A stretch of 64,000 bases of DNA. It comes from Myxococcota bacterium. GTDB taxonomy: Bacteria; Myxococcota_A; Polyangia; JAAYKL01. This document shows positions 26,128 to 34,518 of the stretch, piece by piece. The notes under the pieces are model-generated. The model made no database searches. It was not told where the DNA came from and worked only from the letters and a program-made list of their open reading frames with translations. Each line of letters opens with the position of its first letter. Position 1 is the stretch's first letter. The position numbers were made by a program, and so were the translations under genes. The DNA is taken from contig JASJCT010000005.1 in the NCBI GenBank assembly GCA_030065855.1, positions 1-64,000 on the forward strand. Direction: 5' to 3'.

Positions 26128-27290
26128 GGCTGGGCCTTTCTCATGGTGCGAAGGTACTTGGCGTAGTCCGCATCTGTAGAGAGCAGCAGCCAGCTCGTAT
26201 CATCGATTGTCTTCGAATAGCTCTCAAGGGTCTTTAGGAATTTGTACAGCTCTGGATCCTGTCGATAGGCGGCCGCATAGATGGCCGCGGCTTTTGCATC
26301 TGCCCGGCCCATGATCTCCTGGGATTTGCGGTAGGCCTCAGACTGGATCTTCTTGAGCTCCTTTTCTGTCTGGCCCAGAATTTCAGCTGAGCGACCGCGC
26401 CCTTGGGATCGAAACGCTTCGGCCACCCGCTTTCTCTCCGTAATCATTCGATCAAAAACCTTCGACTGAACCGATTCTATGTAATTGATGCGCTTGAATT
26501 GAACATCTTTGAGCTCGATACCCAGCTGGGTTGTTTTTGCAGAGGCTTTTTCCAGAATCAATTCAGAGAGTTTTTCCCTTCCCACATCGATCGCGTAAAG
26601 TGCCTGGCGATTGGCCGCGTTGATAGCATGAATATTCAGGCTCGGAGCCGGGATGGAAGCCTTGGGTCTAGGTGGCGCGTTAGATGCGGCTGCAGCGTCA
26701 TCCGGCTGTGCATCGTCGGACGGTACATTGCCTTCTTTTTGGGTGGCTTCGTCTGCAGGTGCTTCATCTGCGGATGCTTCATCTGCGGATGCCTGTGGCC
26801 CCAACGGGGGCGAGCTACTGGCAGCGGCACTCGTGAGTTGAAGCTCCTCATCGCTCTCCTCGAGCTCGCGGTTTGTGGAGCGGATGACCTCTATCAGATT
26901 GTGATTGGCCACCACGTTTCGCGTGGCATTGTCGATGATGTCGTCGAGACGCCCCTGGGCACTGCGCTCGTCCCGCAGTGATTCGATAAAAACGAGCGGT
27001 TCGCTGATCCGCCACCTGGCAAATACATCGATGTAGATATAGCGCTTATCGAGGGTTGTGATCTGGTTGGCATCCCCATCCCATTCGAGCCAGCGTTTTT
27101 CAAAGCGCTTTGCTTCTTGGAAGACCGGTACCTTGAAATGCAGGCCCGGTTTGGTGATCGGCTGGCCGATCACCTTGCCAAATTGGACAATAACGACCTG
27201 CTCAGATTCCTGAACCGTGTATGCGGCTGAATAGGCCATAAGACCCAGAAAAAAGAGCACCACAACGATAATTAAAGGCGATTTACTCAT
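26124..27290 (-). CDS. hflC: HflC-like prohibitin/SPFH protein, FtsH modulator
   Basis: 388 residues, longer than typical HflC (about 290-340). N-terminal TM helix (4-24), then the SPFH/band 7 domain ([18 protein letters not shown]) and the long C-terminal coiled coil with [11 protein letters not shown] and [11 protein letters not shown]. Residues about 150-225 are an insertion rich in Ala, Asp, Glu and Pro, partly made by a 15-bp DNA repeat. HflK and HflC form a membrane cage around the FtsH protease. Its ATG overlaps the hflK stop (ATGA). Confidence 0.92.
   Translation of the reverse strand: MSKSPLIIVVVLFFLGLMAYSAAYTVQESEQVVIVQFGKVIGQPITKPGLHFKVPVFQEAKRFEKRWLEWDGDANQITTLDKRYIYIDVFARWRISEPLVFIESLRDERSAQGRLDDIIDNATRNVVANHNLIEVIRSTNRELEESDEELQLTSAAASSSPPLGPQASADEASADEAPADEATQKEGNVPSDDAQPDDAAAASNAPPRPKASIPAPSLNIHAINAANRQALYAIDVGREKLSELILEKASAKTTQLGIELKDVQFKRINYIESVQSKVFDRMITERKRVAEAFRSQGRGRSAEILGQTEKELKKIQSEAYRKSQEIMGRADAKAAAIYAAAYRQDPELYKFLKTLESYSKTIDDTSWLLLSTDADYAKYLRTMRKAQP
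26746..26790. repeat. 15-bp tandem repeat inside hflC
   Basis: GCTTCATCTGCGGAT occurs at 26761-26775 and 26776-26790, with a diverged unit GCTTCGTCTGCAGGT at 26746-26760. Read on the minus strand it encodes the A-D-E-A-S/P five-residue repeat of the HflC insertion. It is probably length-variable by slippage. Confidence 0.85.
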
Positions 27291-28318
27291 TGTCCGCCTC
27301 CACTGATGGCAGGGGTTGCCCTCGCAGGTGAACCATCGGCTGGAAAGAGCAGGGGCACGATGCCTTTTGCCGACTCATCCATGAGCACCTTCTTACCTGC
27401 CTTTGGCAATACCTCGTTCATGGTTTCCAAATAGAGCCGGGTGCGCGTGACTTCCGGCGCCAGCCTATATTCTTTTTGAATCGCCAAAAAGCGATCCGAC
27501 TCGCCCCGGGCCTGATTGACCCGCTCCACAGCGTACCCCTCAGCTTCCTGAATCATCTGATTTGCTTCGCCCCGGGCTTTTGGAATGGCCTGGTTGTATC
27601 TGGCCCAGGCCTCGTTTTGCAGCCGATCCCGTTCCTGTTCGGCCTGGTTCACCTCGTTGAAAGACGGTTTCACCGGTTCTGGCGGTGCCGAATCCTTTAG
27701 CTCGATCCGCTGAATGGCAATGCCGGTCTCGTATCGCTTGCAAAGCTCGGCCAAGTAGGCCCGGGCCTTTTCCAAAATCTCCTCCCGTCCCTTTGTCAAC
27801 ACCTCGGTCACGGAATAGTCCCCGACAACGGCTCGCATGGTGGCTTCGGACAGGGCCTGTAGGGTGCCTTCAACATTGCGAACTTTAAAGAGGTACTGGT
27901 AGGGATCCGCGATTTTGTAATGAACTATCCACTCCACCACGGCAACATTCAAGTCACCTGTTAGCATCATGGATTCTTGCTGACTGGCAGTGGTGCGACG
28001 AAATGCGGATTTGACCCCGGCCGATTCGGTCTGAAACCCGAACTCTTTTTTGAGTTGCCGCTTGGCCGGTACTTTTAAAACCGTGTCAATAAGTGGAATC
28101 TTGAAGTGCGGTCCGGGCTCGCTGATGGATTGAAAGGCACCAAAGCGAATGAGCACCCCGACCTGATCCGGTTCGATCTGGTAGTAAGCACTAACGCCAA
28201 CAATCAACGCAGCTGCGATGATCAGAACGGTTTTTACTGGTTTGGAGTGCTTGCGGTACGCTTCTCTGGCTTCGTCAAAGTCCGGTGGCACCGAGAATGG
28301 GCGGCTGTCTCGATTCAT
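27287..28318 (-). CDS. hflK: HflK-like prohibitin/SPFH protein, FtsH modulator
   Basis: 343 residues; GGAGGGAACCC precedes the ATG. TM helix at about 27-47, then the SPFH domain with D-Q-V-G-V-L-I-R-F-G and G-P-H-F-K-I-P, a conserved L-T-G-D-L-N-V-A-V-V-E-W region, and a C-terminal coiled coil with A-R-G-E-A-N-Q-M-I and G-Y-A-V-E-R-V-N. The usual Gly/Asn-rich N-terminal stretch of E. coli HflK is absent. It is the first gene of hflK-hflC-J-protein, all overlapping by 4 bases. The complex controls FtsH proteolysis at the inner membrane. Confidence 0.93.
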   Translation of the reverse strand: MNRDSRPFSVPPDFDEAREAYRKHSKPVKTVLIIAAALIVGVSAYYQIEPDQVGVLIRFGAFQSISEPGPHFKIPLIDTVLKVPAKRQLKKEFGFQTESAGVKSAFRRTTASQQESMMLTGDLNVAVVEWIVHYKIADPYQYLFKVRNVEGTLQALSEATMRAVVGDYSVTEVLTKGREEILEKARAYLAELCKRYETGIAIQRIELKDSAPPEPVKPSFNEVNQAEQERDRLQNEAWARYNQAIPKARGEANQMIQEAEGYAVERVNQARGESDRFLAIQKEYRLAPEVTRTRLYLETMNEVLPKAGKKVLMDESAKGIVPLLFPADGSPARATPAISGGGQ

Positions 28319-28355
28319 GGGTTCCCTCCAATCGGGGGTGTTTTTGCATGTTGGA

Positions 28356-28454
28356 GCCCGACCATAGCACAGCTCGTCGGGCGGTCATAGGTGCATCCCG
28401 TTTGGGATGTATTATGCGTGCGATTCAAGCGCGACGCATACCCCAGACGGGGTA
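28356..28454. repeat. Cluster of short hairpins between the flavoprotein and hflK
   Basis: Four inverted repeats in 99 bases: GCCCGAC...GTCGGGC (28356-28382), CATCCC-GTTT-GGGATG (28394-28409), ATGCGT...ACGCAT (28414-28439) and TACCCC-AGAC-GGGGTA (28439-28454). The pattern is REP/BIME-like. Because both flanking genes run leftward, it could end the flavoprotein transcript ahead of hflK. Confidence 0.65.
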
Positions 28455-28459
28455 CCAGG

Positions 28460-30175
28460 TCAATCCTGGGGTTCGGGTTCTTGTCCAATGAGCCCATCCT
28501 CGCGATGGTCGCCCCAGATGGCGCGCCAGCCGCCGGCGATGTTTTTGACATCTCTAAACCCCGCTGCTTTCAGAAACTGCTCGGCAAAATACCCCCGCTG
28601 CCCGATCCGGCAATAGACGCGCGTCGGTCGATCCGGATCTAGGGTCGATACGCGTTCCCTGAGGTCATCAATGGGCATGAGCTCGCTATTTTTGACATAT
28701 ACTGTCTTGCGCTCCTCCTCGCTGCGCACATCCAGAATGAGGGGGGTTGGGGATTCTTCGTAAAGCGCTTCCCAGGAAACCACCTCGGTGGTCTGGTCCA
28801 GTATATTCTGCGCGACCATGGCCGCCATGTTGATGGGGTCTTTGGCAGCGCCGAACGGCGGTGCATAGGCCAGCTCCAGATGCAGGATATCCGCCACGGT
28901 CATCTTGCCGATGATGGCTGTGGCCAGCACGTCGATCCGCTTGTCCACCCCGTCCCGTCCCACGGCCTGGGCGCCGAGCAACCGTCCGGATGGCGTTTCG
29001 ACAATGTACTTTAGCTGCACATCCCGAGCACCGGGATAGTACCCAGCGTGGGATTTGCCACTGATCAGGGCTGTGATGTAGTCCAGACCTGCGGCTTGGG
29101 CCTGGCGTTCGCTCAGGCCGGTGCGGCCGGCTGTGATCTTTCCCACCCGAACGATGGACGTGCCGATAGTGCCGGGAAACGCATCCTCACCGCCGGCGGC
29201 ATTTGTCCCTGCAACGCGCCCCTGGCGATTGGCCGGCCCGGCCAGGGGAAGCCAGGTCGGCTGGCCAGTGATGCGGCAGGTGGACTGCACAGCATCACCC
29301 ACAGCAAAAATATTCTCGTCCGATGTCTGCTGACGGGCGTCCACTGCGATGAGACCCTGTTCAGAGCACTTGAGCCCCGCATCCCTAGCCAGCGCGCTAA
29401 GGGGTCGCACGCCGAGCGCTAGGATGACCAAGTCCGCGTCTATCTTCTCACCCGACCGGGTCTCGACGCTGCAGACACTGCCGTCCTTTGTCTCGATCGC
29501 GGCAATGGGGTCGCTCTTTACTACTTCTACAAACATCTCATCCAGCAAATGCTGCTCGACTTGGCCTGCCATATCTGGATCCCACGGCCCCAGGAGCTGG
29601 TCCGCAGCTTCAATCACGGTGACCTCCAGTTCTCGCCGGTGCAAGGCCTCGGCCGCCTCCAGCCCGATGAACCCGCCCCCTACCACGGCTGCGGAACTGG
29701 GGTTTTCCCGCTCGATGTATGTGATGATCCGGTCCATATCCCCGACGGTTTTTAAATGAAAGACGCCGGTTGCATCGATACCCGGCAGTGGCGGGGCAAT
29801 GGCCTCTGCACCACAGGCCAGGATCAGCTTGTCAAAGGTCTCTTCATACGCCTTGCCAGAAACGGCGTCTTGAACAGTGACGAATCGATCTATGCGGTTG
29901 ATCGATACGACCTCGCTTTGAACGCGCACATCGATGTCAAACCTTTTTTTGAGTCGCTCTACGCTCGCGACAAAGAGGTCTTCGCGTTTTTCAATTTCAC
30001 CGGAAAGGTGGAAGGGCAGTCCGCAGTTGGCATAGGAGACAAAGGGGCCTTTTTCGAGCAGGATGATCCGGGCCTGTTGATTGACCCGCCGGGCCCTGGC
30101 AGCTGCTGATGCCCCCCCTGCCACGCCACCAACAATAACGATTTTCGTCTCTGAATTGCAGTGCTGTCGCGCCAT
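28460..30175 (-). CDS. CoA-disulfide reductase-like flavoprotein fused to rhodanese
   Basis: 571 residues; GGAGGT precedes the ATG. FAD-binding G-G-V-A-G-G-A-S-A-A (16-25), the single active-site Cys51 in Y-A-N-C-G-L-P-F typical of CoA-disulfide/NADH oxidase-type enzymes, an NADH-binding V-V-G-G-G-F-I-G-L-E-A-A (about 165), and a second FAD motif F-A-V-G-D-A (about 300). The dimerisation domain is followed by a rhodanese domain (about 470-560) with catalytic Cys in V-Y-C-R-I-G-Q-R-G. Fusions like this reduce CoA disulfide, persulfide or polysulfide and pass sulfane sulfur to the rhodanese Cys. It suggests a role in thiol redox or sulfur metabolism. Bracketed by hairpin clusters on both sides. 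Confidence 0.92.
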   Translation of the reverse strand: MARQHCNSETKIVIVGGVAGGASAAARARRVNQQARIILLEKGPFVSYANCGLPFHLSGEIEKREDLFVASVERLKKRFDIDVRVQSEVVSINRIDRFVTVQDAVSGKAYEETFDKLILACGAEAIAPPLPGIDATGVFHLKTVGDMDRIITYIERENPSSAAVVGGGFIGLEAAEALHRRELEVTVIEAADQLLGPWDPDMAGQVEQHLLDEMFVEVVKSDPIAAIETKDGSVCSVETRSGEKIDADLVILALGVRPLSALARDAGLKCSEQGLIAVDARQQTSDENIFAVGDAVQSTCRITGQPTWLPLAGPANRQGRVAGTNAAGGEDAFPGTIGTSIVRVGKITAGRTGLSERQAQAAGLDYITALISGKSHAGYYPGARDVQLKYIVETPSGRLLGAQAVGRDGVDKRIDVLATAIIGKMTVADILHLELAYAPPFGAAKDPINMAAMVAQNILDQTTEVVSWEALYEESPTPLILDVRSEEERKTVYVKNSELMPIDDLRERVSTLDPDRPTRVYCRIGQRGYFAEQFLKAAGFRDVKNIAGGWRAIWGDHREDGLIGQEPEPQD

Positions 30176-30279
30176 CGATTACCTCCACACCCACTTTTAA
30201 GACGTCAACGGGCTGAGGGCAAAGAAAAACTATTTTCTCCGTAACTTCTTCAAAACCAGTGGCAAGCGTCCACTTTCTT

Positions 30280-30357
30280 GTAGGTGAGGGGTTTATCCCC
30301 TCACGTGTAATATCTTGATATATCTGGCTTTAAAGCGGGGCTAAACCCCGCATCTAC
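30280..30357. repeat. Two-hairpin palindromic element
   Basis: TGAGGGG-TTTAT-CCCCTCA (30285-30303) and GCGGGG-CTAAA-CCCCGC (30335-30351) lie within outer GTAG...CTAC ends, with an A/T-rich centre. This is a dispersed-repeat type often seen in environmental Gram-negative genomes. The remaining gap 30176-30472 shows no gene. It follows the selenoprotein candidate and may end its transcript. Confidence 0.7.
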
Positions 30358-30472
30358 ATCTATCTCTTCGTTTCACCACCTCTTTTTGAGAATGTACTTT
30401 CTTCCCAGTCTATCGATGGTGTGGAAAGCAACACATATGGAAAGTTTTAAAAGAAGGGCTTATGAATTTGAA

Positions 30473-31405
30473 TTAAAGGGCATTCTCGACACAGTCAGCG
30501 TAAGATGAAGAGTTATAACAGTCCTCATCGATCACCTTCATGGTGGTGAGGTCGATCAACGGCAATGTCGGAAATCCCTGAAATCCGGAATAATCGTCTT
30601 GCATCTGGGTTGCCGGAGACGTTCTGTATACTTTGAGGTCCGAAGACCCAACAAAGCTATTGATGGTTCCAGCGCTTGTGGCATCTTGCAATACTTCGAT
30701 AACAACGAGTTTTTCTGTTTCGAATTGTTCTTCTAGGGCGACGAGATCACTGATCTCATCTATGCACCCCGGTCACCAGGACGCACCGATCGTCAAAAAT
30801 AGGTATCTCCCACCTGCATCGGCAAACTCGCAAATATCCATTTCATTGTCATCCCCATCCCACAGATGGTAGTTTCGGATGACGGATCCGACGTTAAAGT
30901 TATTGTCCGCACTGGGGTAGTTATTGCACATATCCCCAGAGGTCTCTGTATCTGTGTCTGTATCTGTGTCGGTATCTGTGTCGGTATCGGTATCGGTGTC
31001 CGTATCGGTATCCGTGTCCGTGTCCGTGTCCGTGTCGCTATCGGTATCGGTATCAGTATCCGTGTCCGTGTCCGTGTCCGTGTCGCTATCGGTATCGGTA
31101 TCAGTATCCGTGTCCGTGTCCGCGTCTGTATCCGTATCTGTATCGGAGTCCGAATCAGAATCAGTGTCTGAATCCGAATCACTATCTGAATCCGAATCAC
31201 TATCCGAATCTGAATCACTATCCGAATCCGTATCACTATCCGAATCTGAATCACCATCCGAATCTGAATCACCATCCGAATCCGTATCACCGTCGCTAGC
31301 TTGGTTTTCATCGTCTGATGTGCATGCGACCTGGCCAACTGACCAGATCGCAAACATACAGATAAAGATCATACACACCCAATTACTCCTAAACGTCTCT
31401 TTCAT
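30473..31405 (-). CDS. Candidate selenoprotein: thioredoxin-fold lipoprotein with UxxC motif
   Basis: 310 residues when the single in-frame TGA at 30773-30775 is read as selenocysteine (residue 211). AAAGGA precedes the ATG. Signal peptide ending V-A-C (Cys28) is followed by a long (Ser/Thr-Asp)n linker (about 33-155) and a thioredoxin-like domain: L-F-L-T-I-G-A-S-W, then UGA, then P-G-C. The frame stays open for 99 more codons, with a helix as expected after the redox motif and a cis-Pro-type F-P-T-L-P-L-I-D strand. So the UGA replaces exactly the first Cys of WCxxC. A SECIS-like hairpin follows (30740-30760). The Cys-type relative is at 174-968. Without Sec insertion the product would stop before the active site. 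A nonsense mutation is the alternative, but the intact downstream frame and hairpin argue against it. Confidence 0.8.
30740..30775 (-). promoter_or_regulatory. SECIS-like hairpin directly after the in-frame UGA
   Basis: Minus strand: UGA (30775-30773), 12 bases, then GAUGAGAUC-AGU-GAUCUCGUC (30760-30740), a 9-bp stem with one U-G pair and a 3-base loop carrying G at its second position. The loop begins 21 bases after the UGA. GGG before and CCC after the stem can extend it. As I recall bacterial SECIS models, a G in the first two loop bases and this distance are both required, so it fits. The stem is also protein-coding (I-D-E-I-S-D-L-V). Confidence 0.7.
31014..31109. repeat. Perfect 48-bp tandem duplication in the Ser/Thr-Asp linker
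   Basis: Two identical 48-bp units (31014-31061 and 31062-31109), each eight hexamers such as GTGTCC, GTGTCG, CTATCG and GTATCA, with a third unit beginning at 31110. They encode Thr-Asp and Ser-Asp dipeptides of the candidate selenoprotein. A whole-codon unit keeps the frame, so linker length can vary freely. Confidence 0.9.
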
Positions 31406-31563
31406 GCTTATGCATCCTTTCTTTGGTAAAGAACATACTACATCTCGCCTGATTATGGCCTATTTCTACGGTAAAATTCAAACAATAAAGTGTGTTCAGA
31501 TAAAAGACGCTATTTTTGTCACTGGGCGTGACGAAGGCACACTCACATTGTACATTTATTCTC

Positions 31564-32598
31564 ATGCAAGAAAAAACACATGCCTTAACTATCAAATGTC
31601 CGTCATGTGGTGTGGCCTACAAGCTCCCTAAAGACAAAATCGGCGCCAATCCGCGCCGCATGCGCTGCGCCAAATGCCACACCGCTTTTACAATCGCCCG
31701 TAGAACCAGCATCCCCCCTGCAGGGTTGACAAAATTCAAATACGAAGAGTTCGTTAACGAAGCGCCTAACGTCCCATCTGAATTTGGCTTTCTCGTCGAG
31801 ACACCTGACGCGAGCGCTTCGGCTGCACCCACTCCTGAAAGACCTGCAATACCTCCACCAAAAAATGATAAACCGACTGATGCAGTGGATGCTTTTCAAG
31901 CAGCTGACGCATCTCCTGAGACAACACCCGAATCCTTCGAACCCAAGTCTGAAGAGGTCTATTTCGACGAGGACGATACGTCCTGGATATCCCGAGCGCC
32001 ACTGGACTTAAACGAATTCTCCATTGGGCAAGCGTCGGCAAAAACGCGACGGGCCGGCAAGATCGTCACGGGTGCGGTGGGGTTCATTATCATTTTCTTT
32101 ATCTTTGTCGCTTTTAGAAATGGGTGGCAACTGTCCGTGCCTGATCTTTCAAGCCAAGTGGCGTTTGCCTTTTCTACCCGCACATTTGAAAAACTGCCAG
32201 ACGAGGTAAAGGGCCTCGAAGTAAATGTGTATGATCGTCGAACCCTGATCGCGAGCGATGGCCGACCCATCCTGGTTGTGTTGGGAGACATTCAAAACAA
32301 CGCCCCTACCCGACGAACCCACATCCTGCTGCGCGGCCGGGTCCTGGATGACGGCGGTACTGTGCGCGCCGAAACAAAACTGCCCTGCGGTGTGATGGTG
32401 GATGATATCGAGATCAAGGCGACGGCCAAAGGCGGGATGCGAGAGCATTTCCTGACCGGAGCATCGCCCTACAACTGCGATCTCCGTCCAGAAGGCTTTT
32501 GTAAATACAAACTTGTCTTTGACCCAAGCCCGGAAACTACGGACAGCCTATCTAACATCGAAGTCGTCGCCATTGCAGCCCGCCATCCAGGTGAGTGA
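31564..32598 (+). CDS. MJ0042-type zinc-ribbon membrane protein with DUF3426-like domain
   Basis: About 344 residues from ATG 31564; a longer frame from TTG 31516 exists, and neither has a good ribosome site. The N-terminus is a classic MJ0042 finger: [13 protein letters not shown] then [10 protein letters not shown] Pro/Ala/Glu-rich linker, a TM helix (about 182-202), and a periplasmic domain with [10 protein letters not shown] and L-P-C-G follow, matching the DUF3426 layout widespread in Proteobacteria. The molecular role is unknown. It runs convergently to the Cys-rich lipoprotein gene and divergently from the selenoprotein candidate. Confidence 0.82.
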   Translation: MQEKTHALTIKCPSCGVAYKLPKDKIGANPRRMRCAKCHTAFTIARRTSIPPAGLTKFKYEEFVNEAPNVPSEFGFLVETPDASASAAPTPERPAIPPPKNDKPTDAVDAFQAADASPETTPESFEPKSEEVYFDEDDTSWISRAPLDLNEFSIGQASAKTRRAGKIVTGAVGFIIIFFIFVAFRNGWQLSVPDLSSQVAFAFSTRTFEKLPDEVKGLEVNVYDRRTLIASDGRPILVVLGDIQNNAPTRRTHILLRGRVLDDGGTVRAETKLPCGVMVDDIEIKATAKGGMREHFLTGASPYNCDLRPEGFCKYKLVFDPSPETTDSLSNIEVVAIAARHPGE

Positions 32599-32604
32599 CC
32601 GTAT

Positions 32605-33189
32605 CTACCCCTCCACCCACGGCCAATCGCACTTAGGATCTGACGCCTCATCACCTTCGACCGGGTCGATGTGATCGGCATCAGGCAAGCAGTAATTGTA
32701 GGGAAATTGGGATGCATCGAGATAAGGCAACTGGGTGCAGGTGTAGCCATCGGTTGTGCGGCACTGATCATCGGATTGGCAGGTGGCCGCGCAAATGAGA
32801 TAAACCTCATCTAAACCGATGCAATGAATGCCAGGTGCACACCACTCACCAGCTTTGTCACAGCAGGCCGTGCAATACCCACCGGGCAGGTTAATGATGC
32901 CCAGAATGTTCTTTTGGAGGCACCGATGGCGGTCGCTGTACCCCTCACAATCCACATCTGTTTCGCACGGTGCACCGAAATGCCCCCAGCCCTCGGGCAG
33001 ATCCCCCTGTCCAGATGCACCTGTGTCTGACGCGGTATCAGTATCTCCGGTCCCTGTATCAGTATCCCCATTCGACGCCTCGTCACTGTCCGGTACATCG
33101 GGCACATCGAGCTCATGATCAATTTCATCCCAACACCCGAACAACAGGACAGTCAGCAAAATCAACGTCGAAAGGTTTATTGTATTCAT
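32605..33189 (-). CDS. Cys-rich lipoprotein with Asp-Thr linker
   Basis: 194 residues from ATG 33189; a TTG one codon upstream is less likely. Lipobox L-L-F-G-C (Cys19) follows a short signal peptide. An acidic Asp/Thr/Ser/Gly linker (about 25-65) precedes a disulfide-rich domain with at least 14 cysteines (C-E-T-D-V-D-C, C-T-A-C-C, C-A-A-T-C). It resembles the lipoproteins at 4439 and 5536 in layout and cysteine spacing. Surface-anchored; function unknown. Confidence 0.8.
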   Translation of the reverse strand: MNTINLSTLILLTVLLFGCWDEIDHELDVPDVPDSDEASNGDTDTGTGDTDTASDTGASGQGDLPEGWGHFGAPCETDVDCEGYSDRHRCLQKNILGIINLPGGYCTACCDKAGEWCAPGIHCIGLDEVYLICAATCQSDDQCRTTDGYTCTQLPYLDASQFPYNYCLPDADHIDPVEGDEASDPKCDWPWVEG

Positions 33190-33336
33190 CAATCCTGCCC
33201 CTTCATCTGCAACCTTCCACAGTAAATCCTATTATTTCCAGAGAGGGAAGGAATAAATAGATCCAACCGGCGATTCATCCGTCTCTACAGGCTGAAGACA
33301 GAACAGAGCGCAGCGCGCGAGACAAAGGAGAACATC

Positions 33337-34251
33337 ATGGGTCGATTCGTCATTGCCATCGTCGTTTCCACGGTCATTATTGTGGTCTTCAGCGACTGCG
33401 CCACAGCCTCTGGCCAGGGTATGCGCCACATTTCCAAAAGAGGGGATTTTAGCTTTCAGGTTGAATCTCAAGGCAGGGCATTGCCGACCTACACCCACCG
33501 GGGACGGACCTATGTCGAAGGCCGATGGGGCGAGACGTATGACATTCGCGTTGTGAATCACACGGGCAGACGGGTTGAAGCGGTGGTCACGGTGGACGGT
33601 CGAAACGTGGTCACCGGAGAGATCGGTGATTACAGGACCCAACGCGGTTACGTTATCCCTGCCTATGGTTCGGTCCTGATCGATGGCTTTCGAAAGTCCT
33701 GGGATCAGGTGGCCGCGTTCCGCTTCACAGACGTGCCCGATGCATATGCCGCCCGTATGGGGGATGCCACTGATGTAGGCGTCATTGGCGTAGCGGTCTT
33801 TAAAGAGCGGCGCCGACCTGTTACGCCACATCCCAAGCGGATCCCGAACGTACAAACACCAAGGGCAGAGGAAGACCGCATCGGCGAGGGCAGTGGTGCT
33901 GAGCAACGGCGGTCCATGAAAAGACGGCGGTCCATGCCATCGGCTCAATCTGCACCGACGTTGTACGACGATGCAGCGAGCGATGGTGTTGGCCAAGGAT
34001 TGGGGACAGCATATGGCACCGAGCGCTTTTCTCCGGCCGAGCAAACCCACTTCACGCGTAGACGCCATCGCGTGGCAGATGCCCTCCTCGCCATTCATTA
34101 CGACGACCGGGAGGGATTGATTGCCCGCGGCGTGGTACCCAGAAGAATCCCAAACCCAGGCCGCTATCGCAATGGACCCAACCCCTTTCCCCATGCCCCC
34201 ATGCCCGGGTTTGCACCGCCGCCACCACAAACGGGTCGTCACACCCAATAA
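33337..34251 (+). CDS. Secreted protein of unknown function
   Basis: 304 residues; AAGGAGA lies 6 bases before the ATG. Signal peptide (about 1-26). Residues about 35-150 form a beta-rich domain with G-E-T-Y-D-I-R-V-V-N-H-T-G-R-R-V and R-G-Y-V-I-P-A-Y-G-S-V. I have seen similar sequences as an unnamed exported domain in diverse Proteobacteria, but cannot name a family. The remainder is Arg/Pro-rich, probably disordered, ending P-P-P-P-Q. No Cys pairs or catalytic motif. It stands alone. Confidence 0.75.
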   Translation: MGRFVIAIVVSTVIIVVFSDCATASGQGMRHISKRGDFSFQVESQGRALPTYTHRGRTYVEGRWGETYDIRVVNHTGRRVEAVVTVDGRNVVTGEIGDYRTQRGYVIPAYGSVLIDGFRKSWDQVAAFRFTDVPDAYAARMGDATDVGVIGVAVFKERRRPVTPHPKRIPNVQTPRAEEDRIGEGSGAEQRRSMKRRRSMPSAQSAPTLYDDAASDGVGQGLGTAYGTERFSPAEQTHFTRRRHRVADALLAIHYDDREGLIARGVVPRRIPNPGRYRNGPNPFPHAPMPGFAPPPPQTGRHTQ

Positions 34252-34518
34252 ATCCCCACTTGAATTTTTTTAAATCGCGTTATATCTAGAAAATTCTAGT
34301 AAAAATTAAATTGTTTTCATTTTTTTGATACTTGGGTATCCTCGAACGAGGTCAACTACTACAAAAATGATAGTCAAATTGGGGGTATTGAGATACCTGC
34401 TTCTTTCTGCTGAGCTGATCCGACCCGGTCGGCAGTCGATCGCATGGGATAACACACTGTTGATAGCTGGTGCCCGATCTTTTGGCCAATAAAATAATCG
34501 GTTGCGAGGGAGATAACA

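Noticed and set aside
30473-30691. Separate short gene starting at TTG 30691
   Set aside because: It is the in-frame continuation of the lipoprotein beyond the UGA, has no ribosome site, and lacks the start of the domain.
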